DNA from: Mycobacterium saskatchewanense
Lineage (GTDB): Bacteria; Actinomycetota; Actinomycetes; Mycobacteriales; Mycobacteriaceae
Length of the DNA stretch: 64,000 bases
Direction: 5' to 3'
Assembly (NCBI RefSeq): GCF_010729105.1
Contig: NZ_AP022573.1
Location: forward strand, 2,232,001 to 2,296,000
This document shows positions 35,538 through 43,122 of the stretch, piece after piece. The notes under the pieces are model-generated. The model ran no database searches. It saw only the letters and a list, made by a program, of their open reading frames with translations, and was not told the origin of the DNA. A program made the translations under genes and the position numbers. The number at the start of each line of letters is the position of its first letter. The first letter of the stretch is position 1.

Positions 35538-37462
35538 TGACGACCACCGAGAACGCGGGCCACGCGGAGCACTTCCAGCCCGCCAGGGGCATCACCCGCC
35601 AGCTGTTGCGCATCACCACCGCCGGTTCGGTGGACGACGGCAAGAGCACGCTGATCGGCCGGCTGCTGCACGACACCAACAGCCTGCCGCTGGACCATCT
35701 GGCGGCCGTCACCGACGAGGAGGGCGTCGCCGACCTGGCGGCGCTGTCCGACGGCCTGCGCGCCGAGCGGGAACAGGGCATCACCATTGACGTGGCCTAC
35801 CGGTTCTTCTCCACCCAGACGCGCAGCTACATCCTCGCCGACACCCCCGGCCACGAGCGCTACACCCGCAATATGTTCACCGGCGCATCCAACGCCCACG
35901 TCGCCATCCTGCTGGTCGACGCGCGCGCGGGTGTGCTGCGCCAGACCCGCAGGCACGCCAGGATAGCAAAGCTGTTGGGCATCAAGCACTTTGTGGCGAC
36001 GGTCAACAAGATCGACCTGATCGACTTCGACCAGGCCAAGTTCGCCGACGTCGAAGACCAGCTGCGCCAGCTGGCCGACCGCCTGGGTGACGTCGACATC
36101 ACGGTGATCCCGATCGCGGCCAAGCTCGGCGACAACGTGGTGCACCGCTCCGAACGCACGCCGTGGTACGCCGGGCCGACCCTGCTCGAATACCTCGAAG
36201 GCGTCGAGCTCGCCGCGCCGCAGGCCGAGGCGGCGCGCCTGCGGTTGCCGGTGCAATGGGTGTCGCGCCCGACCGCCGAGGTGCGCCGCCGCTACACCGG
36301 GCGGCTCGCGGCCGGGACGCTGCGCGTCGGCGATCCGGTGGTCTCGCTGCCCGCCGGCACCCGATCGACGGTGACCGCGCTGGACACCCTCGACGACGAG
36401 CGCACGACGGGCGTTGCGCCACTGTCGGTTTCGGTCGAGCTGGCCGACGACATCGACGTGGGCCGGGGCGACGTGCTGGTCAGCGGCGCCGACGACGCGG
36501 TGCTGCCGGTGCAGGCCCGCGAGCTCGATGCCACCGTGTGCTGGTTCGTCGACTCGCCGCTGCGCGCGGGTGACCGGCTGGCTCTCAAGCAGACCACCAA
36601 GACCGTGCGCGCCACCGTGCAGGAGCTGCACAGCCGGCTCGATCCGGAGACGCTCGACGAGCTCGACGGGCCGGTTGAGTTGGCGCTCAACGATATCGGT
36701 ACCCTGACCCTGCGCACCAGCTCGATCGTCATCGCCGACCCCTACACCGACAACCGCGACAGTGGCGCGTTCATCCTGATCGACGAGTCCACCAACGACA
36801 CCGTCGGCGCCGGCACCATCATCGAGGCGCGCGAGGTCACACCCGGCACCCACCCGCGCACCGACATCCGCTGGCATCCCTCGGCGCTGGACCGCAAACA
36901 TCGCTGGCGGGCCACCGGCCAGGCGGGCGCCACGATCTGGTTCACCGGGCTGCCGGCGTCCGGCAAGTCGACGATCGCGGTGGCCGTCGAGCGGGCTCTC
37001 GTCGAATCGGGGCGGGTGGCCTACCTGTTGGACGGCGACAACCTGCGGCACGGCCTGTCCGACGACCTCGGCTTCTCCCCCGGCGACCGCGCCGAAAACA
37101 TCAGGCGGGTAGGGCATTTGACCCGCCTGATGGCCGATGCCGGAGTGGTCACGCTGGCGTCGCTGGTGTCACCGCTGCGGTCGGACCGCGGGATCGCCCG
37201 CGCCCTCAACGAGGCCGCCAAGCTGCCGTTCATCGAGGTGCACGTCGCCACCTCACTCGCCGAGTGCGAGCGGCGCGACCCCAAGGGTTTGTACGCGCGG
37301 GCGCGCAGCGGCGACCTCAAGGGCCTGACCGGCGTCGACGCGCCCTACGAGCCGCCCGAGAACCCCGACCTCGTCCTCGACACCACCGACGCCGACATCG
37401 ACGCACTCGCCGCGCAGGTCATCGCCCTGCTCGACGAGGTCAGCCCGGTGCCGCACGCCTAA
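35537..37462 (+). CDS. cysNC: Bifunctional sulfate adenylyltransferase subunit 1 / adenylylsulfate kinase
   Basis: This 641-aa fusion joins the GTPase subunit of ATP sulfurylase to APS kinase, producing PAPS. The N-terminal half has GSVDDGKST (residues 30-38), DTPGHERYTRNM and NKIDLIDF of EF-Tu-like GTPases, then two beta-barrel domains. APS kinase begins near residue 460 with FTGLPASGKSTIAVAVERAL, LDGDNLRHGL and GLYARARSGDLKGLTGVDAPYE. It supplies PAPS to Stf0 and to sulfate assimilation. Confidence 0.97.
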   Translation: MTTTENAGHAEHFQPARGITRQLLRITTAGSVDDGKSTLIGRLLHDTNSLPLDHLAAVTDEEGVADLAALSDGLRAEREQGITIDVAYRFFSTQTRSYILADTPGHERYTRNMFTGASNAHVAILLVDARAGVLRQTRRHARIAKLLGIKHFVATVNKIDLIDFDQAKFADVEDQLRQLADRLGDVDITVIPIAAKLGDNVVHRSERTPWYAGPTLLEYLEGVELAAPQAEAARLRLPVQWVSRPTAEVRRRYTGRLAAGTLRVGDPVVSLPAGTRSTVTALDTLDDERTTGVAPLSVSVELADDIDVGRGDVLVSGADDAVLPVQARELDATVCWFVDSPLRAGDRLALKQTTKTVRATVQELHSRLDPETLDELDGPVELALNDIGTLTLRTSSIVIADPYTDNRDSGAFILIDESTNDTVGAGTIIEAREVTPGTHPRTDIRWHPSALDRKHRWRATGQAGATIWFTGLPASGKSTIAVAVERALVESGRVAYLLDGDNLRHGLSDDLGFSPGDRAENIRRVGHLTRLMADAGVVTLASLVSPLRSDRGIARALNEAAKLPFIEVHVATSLAECERRDPKGLYARARSGDLKGLTGVDAPYEPPENPDLVLDTTDADIDALAAQVIALLDEVSPVPHA

Positions 37463-37517
37463 ATTCACCGCGAGCCAATCACTTGGTCCCCGGCATCGCC
37501 CGGGCCACGATGTCGTC

Positions 37518-37652
37518 GTGAGTGAACAGGTTCGGGCGACGTCGTGGCGCGAGCGGCTCGGCTCGCTGTCGGTGGACTGGTGGGCGACGCTGGTCGCGGG
37601 TGCGATCACCGCATTGGCTGTCGCCGGTGCGCTGCCGAAGATCCCGTGGTGA
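37518..37652 (+). CDS. Short single-span membrane peptide upstream of the YeiH-like transporter
   Basis: An open frame from GTG 37518 encodes 44 aa: a charged N-terminus ([20 protein letters not shown]), then a hydrophobic stretch [20 protein letters not shown] and KIPW. It ends four bases before GTG 37657 of the transporter gene. The length of the helix, the aromatic residues at the membrane edge and the tight spacing make it a plausible small accessory subunit. I know no named family. Confidence 0.6.
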   Translation: MSEQVRATSWRERLGSLSVDWWATLVAGAITALAVAGALPKIPW

Positions 37653-37656
37653 TCGC

Positions 37657-38775
37657 GTGAGCACCGCCAGCATCGAGCGCGAGGACACACTGGACGAGCC
37701 GGCCTTCACCAGCCGACGTCCGCTCGATTACGTGCCGGGAATACTGCTGCTGATCGGCGTAGGCCTGCTGGGCAAGTACGCGCAGATCTGGTGGAACGGG
37801 CTGGCCAAGCACGAACATTGGCGGGTGCCCGACATCGAGTACGTGCTGTGGGCCATCGTCATCGGGCTGCTGATCACCAACACCGTTGGGCTGCACCGCA
37901 TCTTCCGCCCCGGGGTGCAGACCTACGAATTCTGGCTCAAGGTCGGGATCGTGGTGCTGGGGGCCCGGTTCGCGCTGGGTGACATCGCCAAACTCGGCGC
38001 GCTGAGCCTGGTGCAAATCCTGGTCGACATGGCGGTGGCGGGAACGATCATCATCGTCGCCGCCCGCGCGTTCGGGTTGTCCGGCAAGCTGGGTTCGCTG
38101 CTGGCGATCGGGACCTCGATCTGCGGGGTGTCGGCGATCGTGGCCGCCAAGGGCGCGATCCGCGCCCGCAACTCCGACGTCGGCTACGCCATCGCGGCGA
38201 TCCTGGCCCTGGGCGCGGTCGCGCTGTTCGTCTTGCCCCCGTTGGGGCACGCGATCGGCCTGTCCGACCGCGAGTTCGGATTGTGGGCGGGCCTCGCCGT
38301 CGACAACACCGCCGAGACCACCGCGACGGGTTATCTGTTCTCCGATCACGCCGGCAAGATCGCCGTGCTGGTCAAGTCCACGCGCAATGCCCTGATCGGG
38401 TTCGTCGTGCTGGGCTTCGCGCTGTATTGGGCGGGGCGCGGGCAGGCCGACGAGATCGCCCCGGGGCTGAAGGCCAAGGCGGCGTTCGTCTGGGCGAAGT
38501 TCCCGAAGTTCGTGCTGGGCTTCCTCGCCGTGTCGGCGATCGCGACCGCGGGCTGGCTGACCAAGGGGCAGACCGCCAACCTGGCCAACGTGTCGAAGTG
38601 GGCGTTCCTGCTCACGTTCGCCGGTGTGGGGCTCAACACCGACATCCGGCAGATCGCCCGCACCGGGTGGCGCCCGCTCGTCGTTGCCGTCATCGGCCTG
38701 ACCGTCGTCGCGCTGGTCTCGCTCGGCATCGTCCTGCTCACCTCGCGCGTGTTCCATTGGGGCGTAAGCGCCTGA
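37657..38775 (+). CDS. YeiH/UPF0324-family membrane protein, putative sulfate or sulfite transporter
   Basis: This 372-aa integral membrane protein has about ten helices. The conserved YeiH block is present: [72 protein letters not shown] and [13 protein letters not shown]. Pfam calls the family putative sulfate exporter on weak evidence. Position directly behind stf0-cysD-cysNC supports a sulfur role here, for example balancing sulfate or sulfite. Start GTG 37657. Confidence 0.85.
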   Translation: MSTASIEREDTLDEPAFTSRRPLDYVPGILLLIGVGLLGKYAQIWWNGLAKHEHWRVPDIEYVLWAIVIGLLITNTVGLHRIFRPGVQTYEFWLKVGIVVLGARFALGDIAKLGALSLVQILVDMAVAGTIIIVAARAFGLSGKLGSLLAIGTSICGVSAIVAAKGAIRARNSDVGYAIAAILALGAVALFVLPPLGHAIGLSDREFGLWAGLAVDNTAETTATGYLFSDHAGKIAVLVKSTRNALIGFVVLGFALYWAGRGQADEIAPGLKAKAAFVWAKFPKFVLGFLAVSAIATAGWLTKGQTANLANVSKWAFLLTFAGVGLNTDIRQIARTGWRPLVVAVIGLTVVALVSLGIVLLTSRVFHWGVSA

Positions 38776-38831
38776 GGCTTCGGCCCCGAGCGCCCGGGTC
38801 GTCGCCGTCATGCGGACCACGGCCGGGACGG

Positions 38832-38837
38832 TAACCT
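38832..38837 (+). promoter_or_regulatory. Predicted -10 element of a leaderless fadD21 transcript
   Basis: TAACCT followed by seven bases and ATG 38845, with no Shine-Dalgarno sequence. This marks a separate transcription unit from the sulfur operon. Confidence 0.45.
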
Positions 38838-38844
38838 GGCGCGC

Positions 38845-40584
38845 ATGCAGAATTCGTCCGTTGTCTCCCTGCTGCGCGAACGCGCCGGTCTGCAGCCCGA
38901 CGAGTTGGCCTTTCGGTACACCGACTACGAGCAGGACTGGGCGGGCGTCACCGAAGACCTGACCTGGGCGCAGCTGTACCGCCGCAGCCTGAACGTCGCA
39001 CACGCGGTCAAGCAGCACGGCGCCATCGGGGACCGGGCCGTGATCCTGGCGCCCCAGGGGCTGGCCTACATCGTCGCGTTCCTGGGAGCGATGCAGGCCG
39101 GGCGGATCGCGGTGCCGCTGTCGGTTCCCGCCGTCGGTTCCCTCGACGAACGGGTGAGCGCGGTCATGGCGGACACCGAACCCGCCGTCGTCCTCACCAC
39201 CTCCGACGCGGCACCGACCGTCACCGACTACGTGCGGCGCCCGGACGGGACCCCCGGCCCGGTCGTCATCGACGTCGGCGCGCTGGACCTCGACGACCTG
39301 AGCACCCCTAGCCTCCGGATCGGCGACGGCCCCCGCACCGCCTACCTGCAGTACACCTCCGGTTCCACCCGCCTGCCGGCCGGTGTGATGATCACACACC
39401 GCAACCTGCACGTGAACTTCCAGCAGCTGATGGCCGACTATTTCGTCGAGATCAAGGGCGTTCCGCCACGCGACATCACCCTGGTGTCGTGGCTGCCCTT
39501 CTACCACGACATGGGCCTGGTGCTGGGCGTCATCGCGCCGATCCTGGGCGGCTACCGCGCCGACCTGACCAGCCCGGTCGCCTTTCTGCAACGGCCGGCC
39601 CGGTGGATCCAATCGATGTCGATCGACCCGCCCGTGATGTCGGCAGCGCCCAACTTCGCCTTCGAGCTGGCCGTCCGCAAGACCACCGACGCGGACCTGG
39701 AGGGCGTCGACCTCGGGAATGTGCTGGGCATCATCAGCGGCGCCGAACGAATCCACCCCGCCACGCTCGACCGATTCGGTAAACGGTTCGGGCCGTACAA
39801 CTTCCGGCCTGCCATGATGCGCCCGTCGTACGGGCTGGCGGAGGCGACCGTCTACGTGGCGAGCCGCACGGTGAACGCGCCGCCAGAGGTCGTACACTTC
39901 GAGCCCGAGCCACTGTCGGACGGTCGGGCCCAACGTTGTTCGCCGGGGACCGGCGCGCCGTTGCTCAGCTACGGCATGCCCAAGTCGCCGATCGTGCGCA
40001 TCGTCGACCCCGACACCCGCATCGAATGCCCGGCCGGCACCGTCGGCGAAATCTGGGTGCACGGCGAGAACGTGGCCGACGGCTATTGGCGCAAGCCGGA
40101 GGAGACCGAGCGCACCTTCGGCGGTGTGCTGGCCGATCCCGCGCCTGGCACGCCGGAGGGGCCGTGGCTGCGCACCGGTGACCTCGGATTCATCTCGGAG
40201 AACGAGATATTCATCGTCGGCCGGATGAAGGATCTGCTGATCGTCTACGGGCGCAACCACTATCCCGAGGACATCGAGTCGACGGTGCAGGAAATCACCG
40301 GCGGCCGGGTCGCGGCGATCGCGGTCCCGGTCGACGAGACCGAGAAGTTGGTCACCATCATCGAGTTGAAGAGGCGGGACGACTCCGAGGACGAAGCGCA
40401 GCACAAGCTCGCCGCCGTCAAGAACAACGTGACCGCGGCGATATCCCAGTCGCATGGCCTCAACGTCGCCGATCTCGTCCTGGTGCCGCCCGGTTCCATC
40501 CCGACCACCACCAGCGGCAAGATCCGGCGCGCCGCCTGCGTCGAGCAGTACCGGCGACGGGCGTTCACCCGCCTGGACGCCTGA
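38845..40584 (+). CDS. fadD21: Fatty acyl-AMP ligase (FAAL)
   Basis: FAALs activate fatty acids as acyl-adenylates and load them onto polyketide synthases. The 579-aa protein has [20 protein letters not shown] (about residues 168-187), [62 protein letters not shown] and TTSGKIRR. The TSGSTRxPAG loop and GRNHYPxDIE are FAAL rather than acyl-CoA-ligase features. It corresponds to FadD21 (Rv1185c) of the di/polyacyltrehalose locus and would prime the PKS at 47639. Confidence 0.94.
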   Translation: MQNSSVVSLLRERAGLQPDELAFRYTDYEQDWAGVTEDLTWAQLYRRSLNVAHAVKQHGAIGDRAVILAPQGLAYIVAFLGAMQAGRIAVPLSVPAVGSLDERVSAVMADTEPAVVLTTSDAAPTVTDYVRRPDGTPGPVVIDVGALDLDDLSTPSLRIGDGPRTAYLQYTSGSTRLPAGVMITHRNLHVNFQQLMADYFVEIKGVPPRDITLVSWLPFYHDMGLVLGVIAPILGGYRADLTSPVAFLQRPARWIQSMSIDPPVMSAAPNFAFELAVRKTTDADLEGVDLGNVLGIISGAERIHPATLDRFGKRFGPYNFRPAMMRPSYGLAEATVYVASRTVNAPPEVVHFEPEPLSDGRAQRCSPGTGAPLLSYGMPKSPIVRIVDPDTRIECPAGTVGEIWVHGENVADGYWRKPEETERTFGGVLADPAPGTPEGPWLRTGDLGFISENEIFIVGRMKDLLIVYGRNHYPEDIESTVQEITGGRVAAIAVPVDETEKLVTIIELKRRDDSEDEAQHKLAAVKNNVTAAISQSHGLNVADLVLVPPGSIPTTTSGKIRRAACVEQYRRRAFTRLDA

Positions 40585-40613
40585 GGGGTCGGGCCCCGCG
40601 AGAGTCCATCCCA

Positions 40614-41264
40614 ATGTTGCTCACCATCCTGGTGATGGCCGTCGCCGTGAGCCTGGAGCCGTTCCGGATCGGCATGACGGTACTGATGCTCAACCGGCCC
40701 AGGCCGTTGCTGCAGCTGGCCGCCTTCCTGTGCGGGGGCTTCGCGATGGGCATGAGCGTCGGCCTGGTAGTGCTGTTCGGGCTTCGCCGCACGCTGGCAG
40801 GCAACGATTACTTCACATTGCCCAGGGTGCAGATGCTGATCGGCGCGCTCGCGCTGGCGGCCGCAGCCGTCCTGGCCACCACCCGCTCCGCGATGCGGGA
40901 CCGCGGGCCCGGGAGGCTCGCGACGGTGTTCCAACGCCTGCTGAGCGGGCGGTCGCTGTGGGTCGCCGCCGTCGCGGGGCTGGGCATCGCGTTGCCGTCG
41001 GTGGACTACCTGGCCGCGCTGGCGGTCATCCTGGCTTCCGGCGCGGCCGCCATGACGCAAGTCGGCGCGCTGCTGCTGTTCAACGTGGCGGCGTTCGCCC
41101 TCGTGGAGGTTCCCCTGGTCGCCTACGCGCTGGCGCCGACGAAGACTCGCGCGTCGATGGCCGGGCTCAACGAGTGGATTCGCGCGCGCCGGCGCCTCGA
41201 GGTTGCCGTGCTGCTGGCGGTCGTCGGCGCCGCCCTGCTCGCGGTGGGTATCGCGAGCTTGTGA
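40614..41264 (+). CDS. Gap/Sap-family integral membrane protein (lipid-addressing protein)
   Basis: The 216-aa protein has about six membrane helices (LLTILVMAVAVSLEPFRIGMTVLMLNRPRPLLQLAAFLCGGFAMGMSVG at the N-terminus). This N-terminal pattern is typical of the Gap (glycopeptidolipid-addressing) and Sap (sulfolipid-addressing) family, which helps MmpL proteins move trehalose or peptide glycolipids to the surface. It lies 29 bases after fadD21. In M. tuberculosis I recall no such gene between fadD21 and chp2. The specific lipid served is inferred from context only. Confidence 0.8.
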   Translation: MLLTILVMAVAVSLEPFRIGMTVLMLNRPRPLLQLAAFLCGGFAMGMSVGLVVLFGLRRTLAGNDYFTLPRVQMLIGALALAAAAVLATTRSAMRDRGPGRLATVFQRLLSGRSLWVAAVAGLGIALPSVDYLAALAVILASGAAAMTQVGALLLFNVAAFALVEVPLVAYALAPTKTRASMAGLNEWIRARRRLEVAVLLAVVGAALLAVGIASL

Positions 41265-41419
41265 GGGGTTGCCAACTGTGAAGCCCTCAGTGCCGCAAGC
41301 ATATTCACAGGCCGCGGCGCACCTCCGTCACCGCGCCGCAGTCTCGGGCATGCCGTAGGCTGGTTGTCGAACCGTCCCAGCGTGGCCCCGCGGCGGGCCT
41401 TCGAAAGAGATAGATCTTG

Positions 41420-42496
41420 GTGAAACGACTGATCGCGGGAGTCGTCGCTGCGTGCCTGGTCGGCTCGGTCGGCGGGTTCGGTCCCCGAGTCGCTACGAGC
41501 GACCCCGGCTTCCCGTGGCTGCCCGCACCCCCGTCACCGGTAGGCGCCAACTCGGGGGCGAAGGTGGTCTACGCGCTGGGCGGGGCGAGACCGCCCGCCT
41601 TCAACTGGACCTACTACACCAACCGGGCCGGTGAGGGCTTCTTTCCGGGCGCCAAGCGCGAGCTGATCGAGTACCCCGCGGGAGCCCCCTTCGCCTGGAT
41701 GCCGACCTTCATCGCCCCCGGCCCCCGGGACATGACCACCATCGGCAAGGCGGCGAAGATAGCGGTCGACAACCTCGACACGGCCGTTCGCCACGGTACC
41801 GAGCCCGCCGCCGCCGTCGGCCTGTCCCAGGGCGGTCTCGGCATCGACGGTGAGTTGGCGCGGCTCGCCAACGACCCGACCGCGCCACCGCCGGACAAGT
41901 TGAGCTTCACCAGCTTTGGCGATCCGTCGGGAACGAACGGGTTCGGCATGAGCTTCCTCGCGAGCTTCTTCAAGCCCGGCGACTACATTCCGATCGTCGA
42001 CTACAAGATGCCCGCGCGGCCGGACAGCCAGTACAACACCAACCGGGTGTTCGCGGCCTATGACGGCCTCGCCGACTTCCCCGACCGGATGGACAATCTT
42101 CTCGCACTGGTCAATTGCGCCTTCGGGGCCGCCATCGGTCACACCCCGGCCGCCTTCATCAGGCCGGATCAGGTGCCCCCGCAAAACATCCGGACCACGG
42201 TGAACTCCCGCGGCGCCACCGAGACGTCGTACATGATCCCGGTGAACCACCTCCCGATGACGTTGCCGCTGCGCTACCTCGGCTGGTCCGACGCGAAGGT
42301 CGACCAGATCGACGCCGTCCTGCAGCCGCAGATCGATGCCGGCTACTCGCACAACGACAACCCGCTCAACCGGCCGACCGCCGTCGATCCGGTGAACGGC
42401 ATGGACCCGCTGGCGATCGTGGACCCGGGCATGCGGGATTCAATCGAGGACGCCTTCGCCAAGATCCGCGCCATCCTGCCGCCACCGCCTCCGTGA
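41420..42496 (+). CDS. chp2: PE-PPE-domain acyltransferase (Chp2-like) for polyacyltrehalose assembly
   Basis: The 358-aa protein starts with a membrane anchor or signal (VKRLIAGVVAACLVGSVGGFG) and continues as a serine alpha/beta-hydrolase of the PE-PPE domain family. The nucleophile is Ser136 in AAVGLSQGGLG; SFTSFGDPSGTNGFG and DYKMPARPDSQYNTNRVFAAYDGLADFPD follow. It matches Rv1184c (Chp2), which transfers acyl groups between diacyltrehaloses at the membrane to make polyacyltrehalose. GTG 41420 is used; TTG 41417 immediately precedes it. It converges with mmpL10. Confidence 0.9.
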   Translation: MKRLIAGVVAACLVGSVGGFGPRVATSDPGFPWLPAPPSPVGANSGAKVVYALGGARPPAFNWTYYTNRAGEGFFPGAKRELIEYPAGAPFAWMPTFIAPGPRDMTTIGKAAKIAVDNLDTAVRHGTEPAAAVGLSQGGLGIDGELARLANDPTAPPPDKLSFTSFGDPSGTNGFGMSFLASFFKPGDYIPIVDYKMPARPDSQYNTNRVFAAYDGLADFPDRMDNLLALVNCAFGAAIGHTPAAFIRPDQVPPQNIRTTVNSRGATETSYMIPVNHLPMTLPLRYLGWSDAKVDQIDAVLQPQIDAGYSHNDNPLNRPTAVDPVNGMDPLAIVDPGMRDSIEDAFAKIRAILPPPPP

Positions 42497-42522
42497 TCCC
42501 GCGGCGGCTTCGCCCAATGCTT

Positions 42523-42617
42523 TTCACTGTGCGTTCAGGGCGTTTACTGTGCGCCCAGGGCGGCGAAGGGCACCGGAACCCGCCCTGGGCACACACTCAA
42601 AGCCGTTGATTCACAAT
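42523..42617 (+). repeat. Interspersed ~95-bp element, copy 3
   Basis: It begins TTCACTGTGCG, contains CAGGGCGTTTACTGTGCG and CCTGGGCACACACTCAAA, and ends TTGATTCACAATC. The spacing matches copies at 28573, 28805 and 42922, but in the plus orientation, 26 bases after the chp2 stop. Confidence 0.65.
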
Positions 42618-42660
42618 CGAAGCCGCGCCGCTGATCGGCGCCATACCGCCTGATCAAACG

Positions 42661-42900
42661 TCAAGCCGTCGGGATCTTTTCGTCCTGTTCGTCCCCCACC
42701 TCCGCGGGGCGCGCGGTCGTGTCGGATCTCAGCAGCGGCCAGCCCTTGTGCAGTACGTAGTCGAGCCAGGCCCCGGCGAACTGCGACGTGAGCACCGCGG
42801 CGACAACGAGGGTGGTGTAGAACTTCGAGCTGATGATGCCGGCGTCGAAGGCGACGCTCGCCAGCACGATGCCCGGACCGCCCCGGCCTGACGCCGCTTG
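42661..42900 (-). pseudogene. Remnant of the C-terminus of a cation:proton antiporter
   Basis: The minus-strand frame ending at 42661 encodes GRGGPGIVLASVAFDAGIIS, then KFYTTLVVAAVLTSQFAGAWLDYVLHKGWPLL. This is the last membrane segments of CPA-type Na+/H+ (or K+/H+) antiporters. Upstream of residue equivalents around 42900 the homology stops and the interspersed repeat at 42922 begins, so the 5' nine-tenths of the gene is missing. Probably a deletion left this tail between chp2 and mmpL10. Confidence 0.65.
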
Positions 42901-42921
42901 CCAATGTGACCGCGGCCCCCC

Positions 42922-43017
42922 AGTGTGAATCCAGGTCTTTGAGTGTGCGTCCAAGACGGCCAAAGCCCGCCAGCGGCACCCGCACCGCACTATCGACGCC
43001 CCCACCGCACACTCAAA
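42922..43017 (-). repeat. Interspersed ~95-bp element, copy 4
   Basis: Read on the minus strand from 43017: TTGAGTGTGCG, GGGGCGTCGATAGTGCG, GGACGCACACTCAAA, and ending CTGGATTCACACT at 42922. It abuts the antiporter remnant. The rest of the gap to mmpL10 (43018-43122) shows nothing recognisable. Confidence 0.75.
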
Positions 43018-43122
43018 CACCCGAGCGTCGAAGCCCCGAACGGGTTAACCGCTCAGCCCGGCCCGAACCGCCGAAATCGCTGCACCACAAGCGAATCGAC
43101 ACCCGGCCACAAGGCCCCAGGC

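Noticed and set aside
37606..40614. 1002-codon open frame on the minus strand opposite yeiH and fadD21
   Set aside because: It is antisense to two well-supported genes, its composition (Arg, Asp, Gly, His rich) is typical of a shadow frame in high-G+C DNA, and no domain is visible.
42611..43012. 133-codon minus-strand frame over the antiporter remnant
   Set aside because: The antiporter-like sequence is in a different frame (ending at 42661), and this frame's translation is arginine-rich with no homology signal.
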